Below the pieces are notes generated by a model. It had not been told where the DNA came from, did not search any database, and saw nothing but the letters and a program-made list of their open reading frames with translations. Of a stretch of DNA of 64,000 nt, positions 16,767-24,565 are shown in pieces. This stretch comes from Paludibacteraceae bacterium (GTDB taxonomy: Bacteria > Bacteroidota > Bacteroidia > Bacteroidales > Paludibacteraceae): positions 124,001 through 188,000 of the forward strand of contig JARLGW010000011.1 in NCBI GenBank assembly GCA_031292565.1, in the 5' to 3' direction. A program made the translations under genes and the position numbers. Each line of letters opens with the position of its first letter. The first letter of the stretch is position 1.

Positions 16767-18464
16767 ATGGAAACAAAAATAAAAGGTAGTCACGCGTTGA
16801 TGCAATCGTTAATAGCCGAAGGGGTTGATACTGTTTTCGGTTATCCCGGCGGGCAGATTATGCCTACATTCGATGCTTTGTACGACTACATGGATAAAAT
16901 CAATCATATCCTTGTTCGGCATGAGCAGGGAGCCGTACATGCCGCACAAGGGTACGCCCGGGTATCGGGCAAAGTAGGTGTAGCCCTTCTCACTTCGGGT
17001 CCCGGTGCAACCAATGCTATCACGGGTATTGCCGATGCCATGCTCGACAGCACGCCACTGGTAGTTATTGCCGGGCAGGTGCCTGCCGCTTCGCTGGGCA
17101 CAGATGCTTTTCAGGAAACCGACTTGGTGGGTGTTACCCAACCGCTCACCAAATGGAGTTTTCAAATACGAAAGGCGGAAGATATTCCGTGGGCGGTATC
17201 CCGTGCATTCTTTATCGCTCAAACAGGTCGTCCAGGTCCGGTCGTGTTGGATATTACCAAGGATGCGCAAAATGCGGAAACAGAATTCAACTATGAAAAG
17301 TGCAAGTTTATCCGCAGCTATTTTCCTACCCCTGATACAGACCCGGCTACAGTGAAAGAAGCTGCCGAGATTATCAATTCGGCTAAAAAACCATTGGCGT
17401 TGCTAGGCCAGGGTATTACACTGGGTAGAGCGGAAAAAGAAGTACAGGCGTTTTTGGAAAAAGCACAGATTCCGGCAGCATGGACGTTGCTAGGCTTGTC
17501 GGCCTTGGCTTCCGATCATCCTTTGAACATGGGTATGCTGGGTATGCATGGCAATTTGGCTCCCAACCTGAAAACGAACGAGTGCGATGTGCTTATTGCT
17601 ATCGGTATGCGTTTTGACGACCGGGTAACGGGGGATTTGAATACGTATGCCAAACAGGCTAAAATTATTCATTTCGACATTGATCCTTCCGAGGTAGGTA
17701 AAAACGTGAAGCCTACGGTGGGTGTGCTTGGTAACGTAAAGCTTACCATCCCCAAGGTTGCTCGTTTAGTACATGAAGCAAATCATAATAGTTGGATTGC
17801 CGAGTTTAAACCCCTTTATGAAAGAGAATATAAAAGTGTAATCAAAAAAGAAACCGAACCTACCGATGGCGAAATCCGCATGGGCGAGGTGGTAAAACTG
17901 ATTTCGGATGCCACGGGTAATGATGCCGTGATGGTAACCGACGTGGGTCAAAACCAAATGGTGAGTGCCCGTTACTTCAAGTTCAAACGACCTAACAGCT
18001 TTGTTACCTCCGGCGGTTTGGGCACGATGGGCTTCGGGCTTCCCGCTGCCATCGGGGCTAAAGTTGGTGCACCGGACAGAACGGTGTGTATGTTTGCCGG
18101 CGATGGTGGATTTCAAATGACCATTCAGGAACTGGGCACCATCTTGCAAAGCCAAATTGGGGTAAAAATGATTGTGATGAACAATAATTACCTGGGCATG
18201 GTGCGCCAATGGCAGGAATTGTTTTTTGAGGAACGGTATTCGTTTACCACCATGATAAATCCTGATTTTACAGCTATCGGGAAAGCTTACGGTATAGAAA
18301 GTAGGCAAGTAAAAAAACGGGAGGATTTGGCGGATGCCATCCAGGATATGCTGAAGGACGACAAACCGTACTTGCTGGTAGTGGAGGTGGAAAAACAAGG
18401 CATGGTGTACCCCATGACTCCTGCCGGAACCGCTGTAACCAACGTGTTGCTAGGAGATGAGTAA
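16767..18464 (+). CDS. ilvB: Acetolactate synthase, large (catalytic) subunit
   Basis: Condenses pyruvate with pyruvate or 2-oxobutyrate using thiamine diphosphate, FAD and Mg2+; first common step of BCAA synthesis. 565 residues with the three-domain layout: N-terminal pyrimidine-binding domain (GVDTVFGYPGGQIMPTFDAL, VRHEQGAVHAAQGYARVSGKVGV with the catalytic Glu), a central domain, and the C-terminal diphosphate-binding motif GDGGFQMTIQEL...MNNNYLGMVRQWQ. ATG at 16767 was preferred over an in-frame TTG 12 bases earlier. Its partner ilvN is separated from it by an accessory gene, an unusual interruption. Confidence 0.97.
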   Translation: METKIKGSHALMQSLIAEGVDTVFGYPGGQIMPTFDALYDYMDKINHILVRHEQGAVHAAQGYARVSGKVGVALLTSGPGATNAITGIADAMLDSTPLVVIAGQVPAASLGTDAFQETDLVGVTQPLTKWSFQIRKAEDIPWAVSRAFFIAQTGRPGPVVLDITKDAQNAETEFNYEKCKFIRSYFPTPDTDPATVKEAAEIINSAKKPLALLGQGITLGRAEKEVQAFLEKAQIPAAWTLLGLSALASDHPLNMGMLGMHGNLAPNLKTNECDVLIAIGMRFDDRVTGDLNTYAKQAKIIHFDIDPSEVGKNVKPTVGVLGNVKLTIPKVARLVHEANHNSWIAEFKPLYEREYKSVIKKETEPTDGEIRMGEVVKLISDATGNDAVMVTDVGQNQMVSARYFKFKRPNSFVTSGGLGTMGFGLPAAIGAKVGAPDRTVCMFAGDGGFQMTIQELGTILQSQIGVKMIVMNNNYLGMVRQWQELFFEERYSFTTMINPDFTAIGKAYGIESRQVKKREDLADAIQDMLKDDKPYLLVVEVEKQGMVYPMTPAGTAVTNVLLGDE

Positions 18465-18469
18465 AAATC

Positions 18470-18489
18470 AATTAGCAAATTAGCAAATT
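18470..18489. repeat. Left inverted repeat of the four-helix-bundle cassette
   Basis: AATTAGCAAATTAGCAAATT, 20 bases, exactly complementary to 18875-18894. Built from tandem copies of an eight-base word (TTAGCAAA). It starts 5 bases after the ilvB stop codon. Confidence 0.85.
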
Positions 18490-18520
18490 TGTTAATTAGC
18501 TAATGAATAAAAATGCAATT

Positions 18521-18871
18521 ATGAAAACGCAAAATGTAATTGTTGATTTAAGCTTTGAATTTGCACTTGAAATAATTGAGCTTGCTGAGAAATTGGAAAC
18601 TAACAGGAAATTTGTATTGGCAAATCAACCATTAAAAAGTGGCACATCAATAGGAGCTAATGTACGCGAGGCTCAAAATGCAGAAAGTAAAAACGATTTT
18701 ATTCATAAAATAAAAATTGCAGCAAAAGAAGCAGATGAAACGGATTATTGGCTGGAGCTTTGTCAACATTCAAAGAATTATCCTGATTGTACAGAACTTA
18801 GAGAAAAAATATCCGTTATATTGCGCATCTTGAATAAAATTATTGGTACATCTAAAACAAAACAAGTGTAA
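18521..18871 (+). CDS. Four-helix-bundle protein (23S rRNA intervening-sequence type)
   Basis: 116 residues, all helical, of the S23/TIGR02436 four-helix-bundle family. The opening MKTQNVIVDLSFEFALEIIELAEKL is followed by the signature QPLKSGTSIGANVREAQNAESKNDFIHKIKIAAKEADETDYWLELC (two blocks). Relatives are encoded in 23S rRNA intervening sequences and as orphan genes in Bacteroidota; their function is unknown. Here the gene splits ilvB from ilvN and is bracketed by perfect 20-bp inverted repeats, which suggests insertion as a unit. An upstream in-frame ATG at 18503 is also possible. Confidence 0.85.
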   Translation: MKTQNVIVDLSFEFALEIIELAEKLETNRKFVLANQPLKSGTSIGANVREAQNAESKNDFIHKIKIAAKEADETDYWLELCQHSKNYPDCTELREKISVILRILNKIIGTSKTKQV

Positions 18872-18874
18872 TTG

Positions 18875-18914
18875 AATTTGCTAATTTGCTAATTCTCAAA
18901 TTTGCTAATTTTAA
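18875..18914. repeat. Right inverted repeat of the four-helix-bundle cassette
   Basis: AATTTGCTAATTTGCTAATT (18875-18894) is the exact complement of 18470-18489. A further partial word, AAATTTGCTAATTT, follows at 18898-18911, ending just before ilvN. Confidence 0.85.
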
Positions 18915-18920
18915 GAAACT

Positions 18921-19475
18921 ATGGAAGAAAGAACATTATACACGGTAACAGTGTTTTCGGAAAACCACGTGGGGTTGCTGAACCAGATTACCATTATTTT
19001 TAACCGCAGGCGGTTGAATATTGAAACCCTTTCGGTTTCGCCTTCCGCCATTCAGGGCATTCACAAGTTCACCATTACGGTATTTTCGGATAGAGATACC
19101 ATCGAAAAAGTGGTGAAACAAATTGATAAACGGGTGGACATACTGAAAGCGTATTTTAACGTGGACGAGGAACTTGTGCATCAAGAAATAGCTTTATATA
19201 AAGTGTCCACGGATCAGTTGCTCAAATCGGGTTCGGTGGAAGAACTAATACGCAAGCACAACATCCGCATCCTGGAAATGACGGAAACTTGCGTGGTGTT
19301 TGAAAAAACCGGACACTATGCTGAAAACCAACAACTCTTTAAAGAATTGAGCGAAACTATCGGGGTGCTTCAGTTTATCCGTTCGGGGCGGGTAGCTATT
19401 ACAAAATCGAAAGTAGAACGTTTGTCCGACATGTTGTCGGCCATTGAAAAAAAAATGCATAAAAACCACGAATGA
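18921..19475 (+). CDS. ilvN: Acetolactate synthase, small (regulatory) subunit
   Basis: Regulatory partner of IlvB that confers valine feedback inhibition and raises catalytic activity. 184 residues: an ACT domain at about 4-78 (LYTVTVFSENHVGLLNQITIIFNRRRLNIETLSVSPS in two blocks, then HKFTITV) and a second ferredoxin-like domain (VEELIRKHNIRILEMTETCVVFEKTG...LQFIRSGRVAITK). Length fits the IlvH/IlvN family. Its stop overlaps the start of the thioesterase gene by four bases (ATGA), so the two are translationally coupled. Confidence 0.95.
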   Translation: MEERTLYTVTVFSENHVGLLNQITIIFNRRRLNIETLSVSPSAIQGIHKFTITVFSDRDTIEKVVKQIDKRVDILKAYFNVDEELVHQEIALYKVSTDQLLKSGSVEELIRKHNIRILEMTETCVVFEKTGHYAENQQLFKELSETIGVLQFIRSGRVAITKSKVERLSDMLSAIEKKMHKNHE

Positions 19476-20221
19476 TAGATCAGAGAATAGGCCGATATGA
19501 TTTTGCCATAGAATCGGCCGCGTGTGATTTTGAAGGAAAAGCTCCTTTAACATACCTGTGTTCGTTGTTGCTCACCGCGGCAGGACTTCATGCCGACGAC
19601 AAGAGTTTTGGTTTTACCCAGTTAGCCAAGCAAAACAAAGCGTGGGTTATTTCCCGTATTGGTATCTATATGAATCATTACCCGCAACACGAGGAAACAA
19701 TCCATGTGGAAACTTGGATAGAAAACATAGAAAAATATTTTACCCGCAGGTGTTTTGTGGTGTTGAACAAGGATAATAAAGAAATAGGCTACGCGCAAAC
19801 CATTTGGGCTGCAATAGACATGCAAACCCGCAGACCCTGTAATATAGCGGATTTGGGCTCTAATATCATGGATTATTTAGGAGCCGATAAATCATTTCCG
19901 GTGAAAAAAATGGGTAAAATTGGTTCAGTTGACAAAGAAGCATTATTTTTGCACTCTCCAAAATACAGTGACATAGATATTAATAAACATTTTAACAGTG
20001 TGAAGTATATCGAGCACATGTTGGATATGTTTGATTTCAAGGTTTTTGAATTAAAAATGATTCGTAGCTTTGAAATTGTATATTTGGCGGAAGCGTTGCC
20101 CGAAAAAGTACTTGCTTTTCATCAAGAACAAGAGTCGGATAATCAGTTTTTGGTAGATGTAAAAAACAACGAAAATAAGGAGTCCGTTTGCCGGGCATCG
20201 TTGGTTTTCAGTGAAAAATAA
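19472..20221 (+). CDS. Acyl-ACP thioesterase (FatA/FatB-like)
   Basis: 249 residues of the plant-type acyl-acyl carrier protein thioesterase family, a double hot-dog fold that releases free fatty acids from acyl-ACP in the cytosol. Visible blocks: FAIESAACDFEGKAPLTYLCS, WVISRIGIYMNHYPQHEETIHVETWI, FTRRCFVVLN, and in the second hot dog SDIDINKHFNSVKYIEHMLD, where the catalytic N-x-H is NKH. It shares an ATGA overlap with ilvN, a gene order that I believe recurs in Bacteroidales. A link to branched-chain acyl groups made from BCAA precursors is inference. Confidence 0.88.
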   Translation: MIDQRIGRYDFAIESAACDFEGKAPLTYLCSLLLTAAGLHADDKSFGFTQLAKQNKAWVISRIGIYMNHYPQHEETIHVETWIENIEKYFTRRCFVVLNKDNKEIGYAQTIWAAIDMQTRRPCNIADLGSNIMDYLGADKSFPVKKMGKIGSVDKEALFLHSPKYSDIDINKHFNSVKYIEHMLDMFDFKVFELKMIRSFEIVYLAEALPEKVLAFHQEQESDNQFLVDVKNNENKESVCRASLVFSEK

Positions 20222-20299
20222 ACGGTTGCGGTGCGGAATACCACAAATATGGTACATAAATACCAACAAACTGTGATAACAGGGTAGAATGAAAAATAT

Positions 20300-20307
20300 T
20301 AGTTTTG
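20300..20307 (+). promoter_or_regulatory. Candidate -7 box for pdxS
   Basis: TAGTTTTG fits TAnnTTTG, 25 bases before the ATG at 20333. The -33 element is weak. Confidence 0.45.
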
Positions 20308-20332
20308 CAATATAAATTTTTACGAAAGAATC

Positions 20333-21229
20333 ATGACAGATATTAAAAAAGAAACAGGGACTTTTAAGGTAAAAACCGGTTTGGCTGAAATGCTAAAAGG
20401 TGGTGTTATTATGGATGTGGTTAACCCCGAGCAAGCTAAAATTGCCGAAGAAGCAGGTGCTGTAGCCGTAATGGCGTTGGAACGTGTACCTTCTGATATT
20501 CGTGCACAAGGTGGTGTAGCTCGTATGTCCGACCCCGAAATGATTATCGGAATCCAAAATGCCGTGTCTATCCCGGTAATGGCAAAAGCTCGTATCGGGC
20601 ATATTGTTGAGGCTCGTTTGTTGGAAGCATTGGATGTTGACTTCATCGACGAAAGTGAAGTGTTAACTCCAGCTGATGACGTGTATCATATATTAAAATC
20701 AGAATACAAGGTGCCTTTCGTTTGTGGAGCGCGTAACTTGGGTGAAGCACTTCGTCGTATAGGTGAAGGTGCAGCCATGATTCGTACCAAAGGCGAAGCC
20801 GGAACCGGCGACGTGGTAGAAGCCGTTCGTCATATCCGTCAGGTAAACGAAGATATTCAACGCGTGGTAAGTGCTTCTCCAATGGAGTTGATGACTATTG
20901 CCAAGGATTTGGGCGCACCTTACGAATTGATATTAAAGGTAAAAGAATTAGGCCGTCTGCCGGTTGTTAACTTTGCAGCCGGAGGTATTGCTACCCCAGC
21001 TGATGCCGCTTTGATGATGGTATTGGGTTGCGACGGTGTATTTGTAGGTTCAGGTATCTTTAAGTCCGACAATCCGGCCAAACGTGCCAAAGCAATTGTA
21101 GAAGCAGTGGCTCACTACAAAGATGCTAAACTGATTGCCGAAGTATCCAAAGGTTTGGGTGATGCAATGCGTGGACAAAGCGTGGCTCAAATGGACGACA
21201 AAGATAAATTAGCCGGACGCGGGTGGTAG
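20333..21229 (+). CDS. pdxS: Pyridoxal 5'-phosphate synthase, synthase subunit
   Basis: TIM-barrel subunit of the DXP-independent vitamin B6 pathway; with ammonia from PdxT it makes PLP from ribose 5-phosphate and glyceraldehyde 3-phosphate. 298 residues, normal length. The family blocks are intact: [77 protein letters not shown] (catalytic Lys in AKARIGH), [17 protein letters not shown] and [19 protein letters not shown] is the cofactor of BCAA aminotransferase, a loose functional link to the operon upstream. Confidence 0.97.
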   Translation: MTDIKKETGTFKVKTGLAEMLKGGVIMDVVNPEQAKIAEEAGAVAVMALERVPSDIRAQGGVARMSDPEMIIGIQNAVSIPVMAKARIGHIVEARLLEALDVDFIDESEVLTPADDVYHILKSEYKVPFVCGARNLGEALRRIGEGAAMIRTKGEAGTGDVVEAVRHIRQVNEDIQRVVSASPMELMTIAKDLGAPYELILKVKELGRLPVVNFAAGGIATPADAALMMVLGCDGVFVGSGIFKSDNPAKRAKAIVEAVAHYKDAKLIAEVSKGLGDAMRGQSVAQMDDKDKLAGRGW

Positions 21230-21232
21230 AAA

Positions 21233-21272
21233 TTCAATTTGCCAATATGCTAATTTGCTAATTAGCAAATGA
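21233..21272. repeat. Cargo-less AATTTGCTAATT repeat between pdxS and pdxT
   Basis: CAATTTGCCAATATGCTAA followed by TTTGCTAATTAGCAAAT, in which the two inverted arms seen around the four-helix-bundle gene meet directly as a palindrome. It could be an empty site, a remnant or a solo element. Confidence 0.65.
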
Positions 21273-21378
21273 AATATATGGTGGGATGGTGGCTGGTTCA
21301 TCATCTCACTTTTTTTAAAATTCTCTATTTACTTGTTATCTAGTATCTGCTAACTCGTAACTAATGTACTGATTGATT

Positions 21379-21948
21379 ATGAAAATAGGTATTCTTGCCC
21401 TTCAGGGCGCGGTGAGAGAACACCGTAACGCGTTGCATAAATTGGGCGTGGAAACGGTGGATGTGTTGAATCCCGAAGATTTGGAAGGGATTGATGGCTT
21501 GGTGCTTCCCGGTGGCGAAAGCACCACTATGGGCAAGCTGCTGGTGCGATACAAGCTATTGGAACCGATTGCAGAACTAGGCCGCAAAGGCTTACCTATT
21601 TTCGGAACCTGCACCGGGCTAATCTTATTATCCAAAAATATTAACGGTAGCGACCAATATCGAATCGGGTTGATGGACACGTTTGTAGAGCGCAATGCCT
21701 ATGGCCGTCAGTTGGCAAGCTTTGAAGCCGATATACCCATTCCGGCATTGGGCGACGAACCTTTTCATACCGTGTTTATCCGTGCGCCTTATATTGACAA
21801 GGTAGAGGGCACAGCCAAAGCATTACTTACCTACGAAGGTAAAATTCTATTGGCCGAACAGGATAATTTACTCGTTTCGGCTTTTCATCCAGAATTAACG
21901 GACGATACCCGCATACATGCTTATTTTTTGAATAAGATAAAAAAGTAA
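21379..21948 (+). CDS. pdxT: Pyridoxal 5'-phosphate synthase, glutaminase subunit
   Basis: Class I glutamine amidotransferase that supplies ammonia to PdxS. 189 residues. Motifs: [30 protein letters not shown] (oxyanion strand), the nucleophile in [11 protein letters not shown] (most relatives have GTCAG, a minor change beside the intact Cys), and the catalytic His-Glu in SAFHPELT. The ATG at 21379 begins exactly with the family start; the TTG at 21373 was not used. It lies 150 bases after pdxS, an unusually wide gap filled by repeat words. Confidence 0.95.
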   Translation: MKIGILALQGAVREHRNALHKLGVETVDVLNPEDLEGIDGLVLPGGESTTMGKLLVRYKLLEPIAELGRKGLPIFGTCTGLILLSKNINGSDQYRIGLMDTFVERNAYGRQLASFEADIPIPALGDEPFHTVFIRAPYIDKVEGTAKALLTYEGKILLAEQDNLLVSAFHPELTDDTRIHAYFLNKIKK

Positions 21949-21991
21949 AATAAGAATCTCTGATAAATCCCCCCCTAGGTTTACTTTATGC

Positions 21992-22026
21992 TGAACCGTT
22001 GTCAGAGTCTAACGACTACTGACAAG
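21992..22026. repeat. Type II palindromic repeat, copy E
   Basis: GAACCGTTGTCAGAGTCT, two bases, CGACTACTGACAAGG. It matches the reverse complement of 13025-13056 with few differences and shares the CTGACAA/TTGTCAG core with the terminator-shaped repeats. It lies 43 bases after pdxT. Confidence 0.7.
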
Positions 22027-22680
22027 GAGGGGAGGGATTGCATTCTTCGACTGCCTTCGACTCTGCTCAGGCACCACCGCTTTGTCACCCGAAGTCCTAC
22101 CATTTTTGTTGTTTTCCTGACAAACATTTTCTTCCCTTATGCTTTATTTTTGGCAGGTTATGGGAAGAAGAATATGCTACATAGAACTTTTGATAAACCT
22201 TGCTAGGGTTTCAAACCTTAACTGGGTTAAGCGGACGCTGATTTTACCTAAAAAATCACGTAAAAAAATACCGAGAAACTACCTTAAAAACTACCCTGAT
22301 AATTACCCGAGAAACTACCCGAGAAATGCTAGAAAAAACATCAAAATCACCCGGAAAAACCCGAAAAGAACGATTAACACACGTGAGCAAGTTGGTAATA
22401 TATTACGTGCAGCGTGCTGCCAATACTTTGATTATAAGATTTTAACGGTAGTAGGTAGAGGGTATTCCGATGGTGTAGGGCATTTTGGGGTTTCTAAAAT
22501 GGAAAAATCACCTTGAAAAAAAGGCCGTAATTTACGCCCGGAAAAAGTTTATTATTAACTTGCGAAAAATTTCAAATCGGAGATTACGATGCCTGATAAA
22601 ACAAAACAATAGTGTACCTGAAAAATTGCATCCAAAGCCTTTGCATTGAAGTGGGCGACTTAACCTAAATCAATTTTAAT
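22027..22680. other. Long non-coding gap with a 12-bp tandem array
   Basis: No credible gene. A plus-strand open frame (22139-22516) has low-complexity, basic sequence and no domain. Bases 22269-22328 form about five imperfect copies of a 12-base unit, TACCCGAGAAAC. The remainder is unassigned. Confidence 0.5.
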
Positions 22681-23223
22681 ATGACATATTGTAGCTATAT
22701 AGAGCAACTACCGGAGGGTGATAAAAAGACCTTGCACAAGAATTATCATGACAACCATTATGGATTTCCGTTGACCGACGACAACGAGTTGTTTGGACGC
22801 TTGCTGATGGAAATTAACCAGGCGGGCTTGAGCTGGGAAACCATTTTGAAGAAGGAATCCGCGTTTAGGATAGCATACCGTAATTTCAATATTGCCCAGG
22901 TGGCTGCTTTTTCCGAGGAGGATCGAGACCGCTTGCTCAACGACGCGGGCATTATTCGCAATAGATTGAAAGTAAACGCGGCTATCGAAAATGCCCGTAC
23001 TATTTTAACTCTTCAACAGGAATTTGGCTCGTTCAGCCAATGGCTGGCTCACCATCATCCTCAACCGAAAGAGGACTGGGTAAAGCTGTTTAAAAAAACA
23101 TTCCGCTTCACGGGTGGCGAAATAGTGAACGAGTTTTTGATGAGCATCGGTTTCTTGCCGGGGGCTCATGCCGAGGACTGCCCGGTGTATAAACAGCTTT
23201 TGCTGCAAAGTGAAAAACAGTAG
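22681..23223 (+). CDS. tag: DNA-3-methyladenine glycosylase I
   Basis: Base-excision repair enzyme that removes 3-methyladenine from alkylated DNA. 180 residues, the usual size. Zinc-site residues are in place: Cys4 (MTYCSY), a His in the YHDNHYGFPL block, and HAEDCPVYK near the C-terminus. Core family motifs are DDNELFGRLLMEINQAGLSWETIL (two blocks), FRIAYRNFNIAQVA, NDAGIIRNRLKVNAAIENA and FTGGEIVNEFLMSIGFLPGAH. It stands alone between a repeat-filled gap and the AICAR transformylase gene. Confidence 0.95.
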   Translation: MTYCSYIEQLPEGDKKTLHKNYHDNHYGFPLTDDNELFGRLLMEINQAGLSWETILKKESAFRIAYRNFNIAQVAAFSEEDRDRLLNDAGIIRNRLKVNAAIENARTILTLQQEFGSFSQWLAHHHPQPKEDWVKLFKKTFRFTGGEIVNEFLMSIGFLPGAHAEDCPVYKQLLLQSEKQ

Positions 23224-23252
23224 ATGCTATGGTGTAAAATATACGAAATGTG

Positions 23253-23260
23253 TACATTTG
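23253..23260 (+). promoter_or_regulatory. Candidate -7 box for the AICAR transformylase gene
   Basis: TACATTTG fits TAnnTTTG, 67 bases before the ATG at 23328. No clear -33 element. Confidence 0.35.
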
Positions 23261-23327
23261 AAACCTCTTACTACATATTAAAAAGATTAATCAATACATA
23301 AACAAACAAAACAAAAAAGGAACGGAG

Positions 23328-24413
23328 ATGAAATTAAAGTATGGAATGAATCCTTATCAGGATTATGCTGAAGTGATAGACAAACACAATGCCCTGGAGT
23401 TGAAAAACGGCAACCCTAGTGTGATTAATATCTTGGACGCGTTGAACTCCTGGCAATTAGTGAAAGAAATCGGGCAAACGCTCAATACACCTGCCAGCAC
23501 GTCGTTTAAGCATGTTACACCTTCGGGGGTGGCCGTGGCAAAAGTGCTAGACGAAAAGGAAAAACAGGCATACTTGATTAAACAGGATTTATCGGACTTA
23601 GCTTCTTCCTATGCAAGAGCGCGTGGCACGGATAGGCTTGCTTCTTTTGGCGATTTTATTGCCTTAAGCCATCCGGTGGACAAGCAGACGGCTTTGCTTA
23701 TTAAATCGGAAGTGTCGGATGGTATCATTGCTCCGGGCTACACCGATGAGGCGTTGGAAATTCTGTGTGCCAAGAAAAAAGGCGGTTACGTGGTTTTTGC
23801 CATTGATGCCAATTACAAACCGGAAGAAATAGAATCGAGAGAAATTTTTGGCATAACGGTTAAGCAAAAACGAAACAACCTCAAGGTGACTGACGATTTG
23901 TTTACCAACGTGGTAACGGCAAGCAACGGCCTTACGCCACAAATACTATCTGACCTGAAGTTGGGTATGCTTACGCTTAAATATACCCAATCGAACTCCA
24001 TCTGCGTGGTGAACAATGGCCATGTAATTGGTATTGGTTCCGGGCAGCAATCGCGAATCCTGTGTTCCAACCTGGCGTTGACCAAGGCCAACGTGTGGTA
24101 CCAGAAAAGCCGGTTGGACTATTCATTCTTGAACGAACATGCCGATTTGAAAAGAACGGAATTGGATCAGCTTATCGAACAAAAAAGACAGGAAACGTAT
24201 GCCGACAACATATTGCTGAACCAGTTGCCCGGCACCTGCCTGCTGTCCGACGGCTTCTTTCCGCAGAAAGATAATATTGAACTGGCAAACCAATACGGAA
24301 TAAAATTTATTGCCACCCCGATGGGCTCTATCCGGGATAAGGAGATAATAGATACGGCTGATAAATACGGTATCACGATTATTAACACAGGTATAAGATT
24401 ATTCCACCATTAA
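23328..24413 (+). CDS. Stand-alone AICAR transformylase (PurH C-terminal type)
   Basis: Predicted phosphoribosylaminoimidazolecarboxamide formyltransferase, which adds the formyl group in the penultimate step of IMP synthesis. At 361 residues it lacks the N-terminal IMP cyclohydrolase domain of ordinary bifunctional PurH. The catalytic Lys-His pair is kept in TSFKHVTPSGVAVA (about residue 64), along with ASSYARARGTDRLASFGDF, LKYTQSNSICVVNNGHVIGIGSGQQSR (two blocks) and the C-terminal INTGIRLFHH. Relatives of this stand-alone type exist in some bacteria beside a normal purH. It sits alone between tag and a repeat cluster; no other purine gene is in view. Confidence 0.88.
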   Translation: MKLKYGMNPYQDYAEVIDKHNALELKNGNPSVINILDALNSWQLVKEIGQTLNTPASTSFKHVTPSGVAVAKVLDEKEKQAYLIKQDLSDLASSYARARGTDRLASFGDFIALSHPVDKQTALLIKSEVSDGIIAPGYTDEALEILCAKKKGGYVVFAIDANYKPEEIESREIFGITVKQKRNNLKVTDDLFTNVVTASNGLTPQILSDLKLGMLTLKYTQSNSICVVNNGHVIGIGSGQQSRILCSNLALTKANVWYQKSRLDYSFLNEHADLKRTELDQLIEQKRQETYADNILLNQLPGTCLLSDGFFPQKDNIELANQYGIKFIATPMGSIRDKEIIDTADKYGITIINTGIRLFHH

Positions 24414-24422
24414 AAATCCATG

Positions 24423-24473
24423 TTTCTTCCAGCCCCTTCCATATCTTTAATACATGGAAGGGGCTGGAAGAAA
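24423..24473. repeat. 20-bp perfect inverted repeat
   Basis: TTTCTTCCAGCCCCTTCCAT and its exact complement around an 11-base loop, 9 bases after the stop of the AICAR transformylase gene. It shares the TTCCATATCTT word with the palindrome at 13092-13124. Confidence 0.85.
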
Positions 24474-24480
24474 TTATTAA

Positions 24481-24543
24481 TAGTTGGTAGTGATTTTTTT
24501 AATTGCTGACAAAGTTTTCAACCGTTGTCAGAATCAAAAAAAG
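24481..24543. repeat. Terminator-shaped dispersed repeat, copy D
   Basis: Nearly identical over about 63 bases to 13140-13202. It lies between convergent genes (plus strand to 24413, minus strand from 24566), where a bidirectional terminator is expected. Confidence 0.8.
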
Positions 24544-24565
24544 AGTGGAGTTGTAACCTCAAAAA

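Noticed and set aside
22139-22516. 125-residue plus-strand open frame
   Set aside because: Low-complexity basic sequence over a 12-bp tandem array, no domain and no recognisable promoter or start context.
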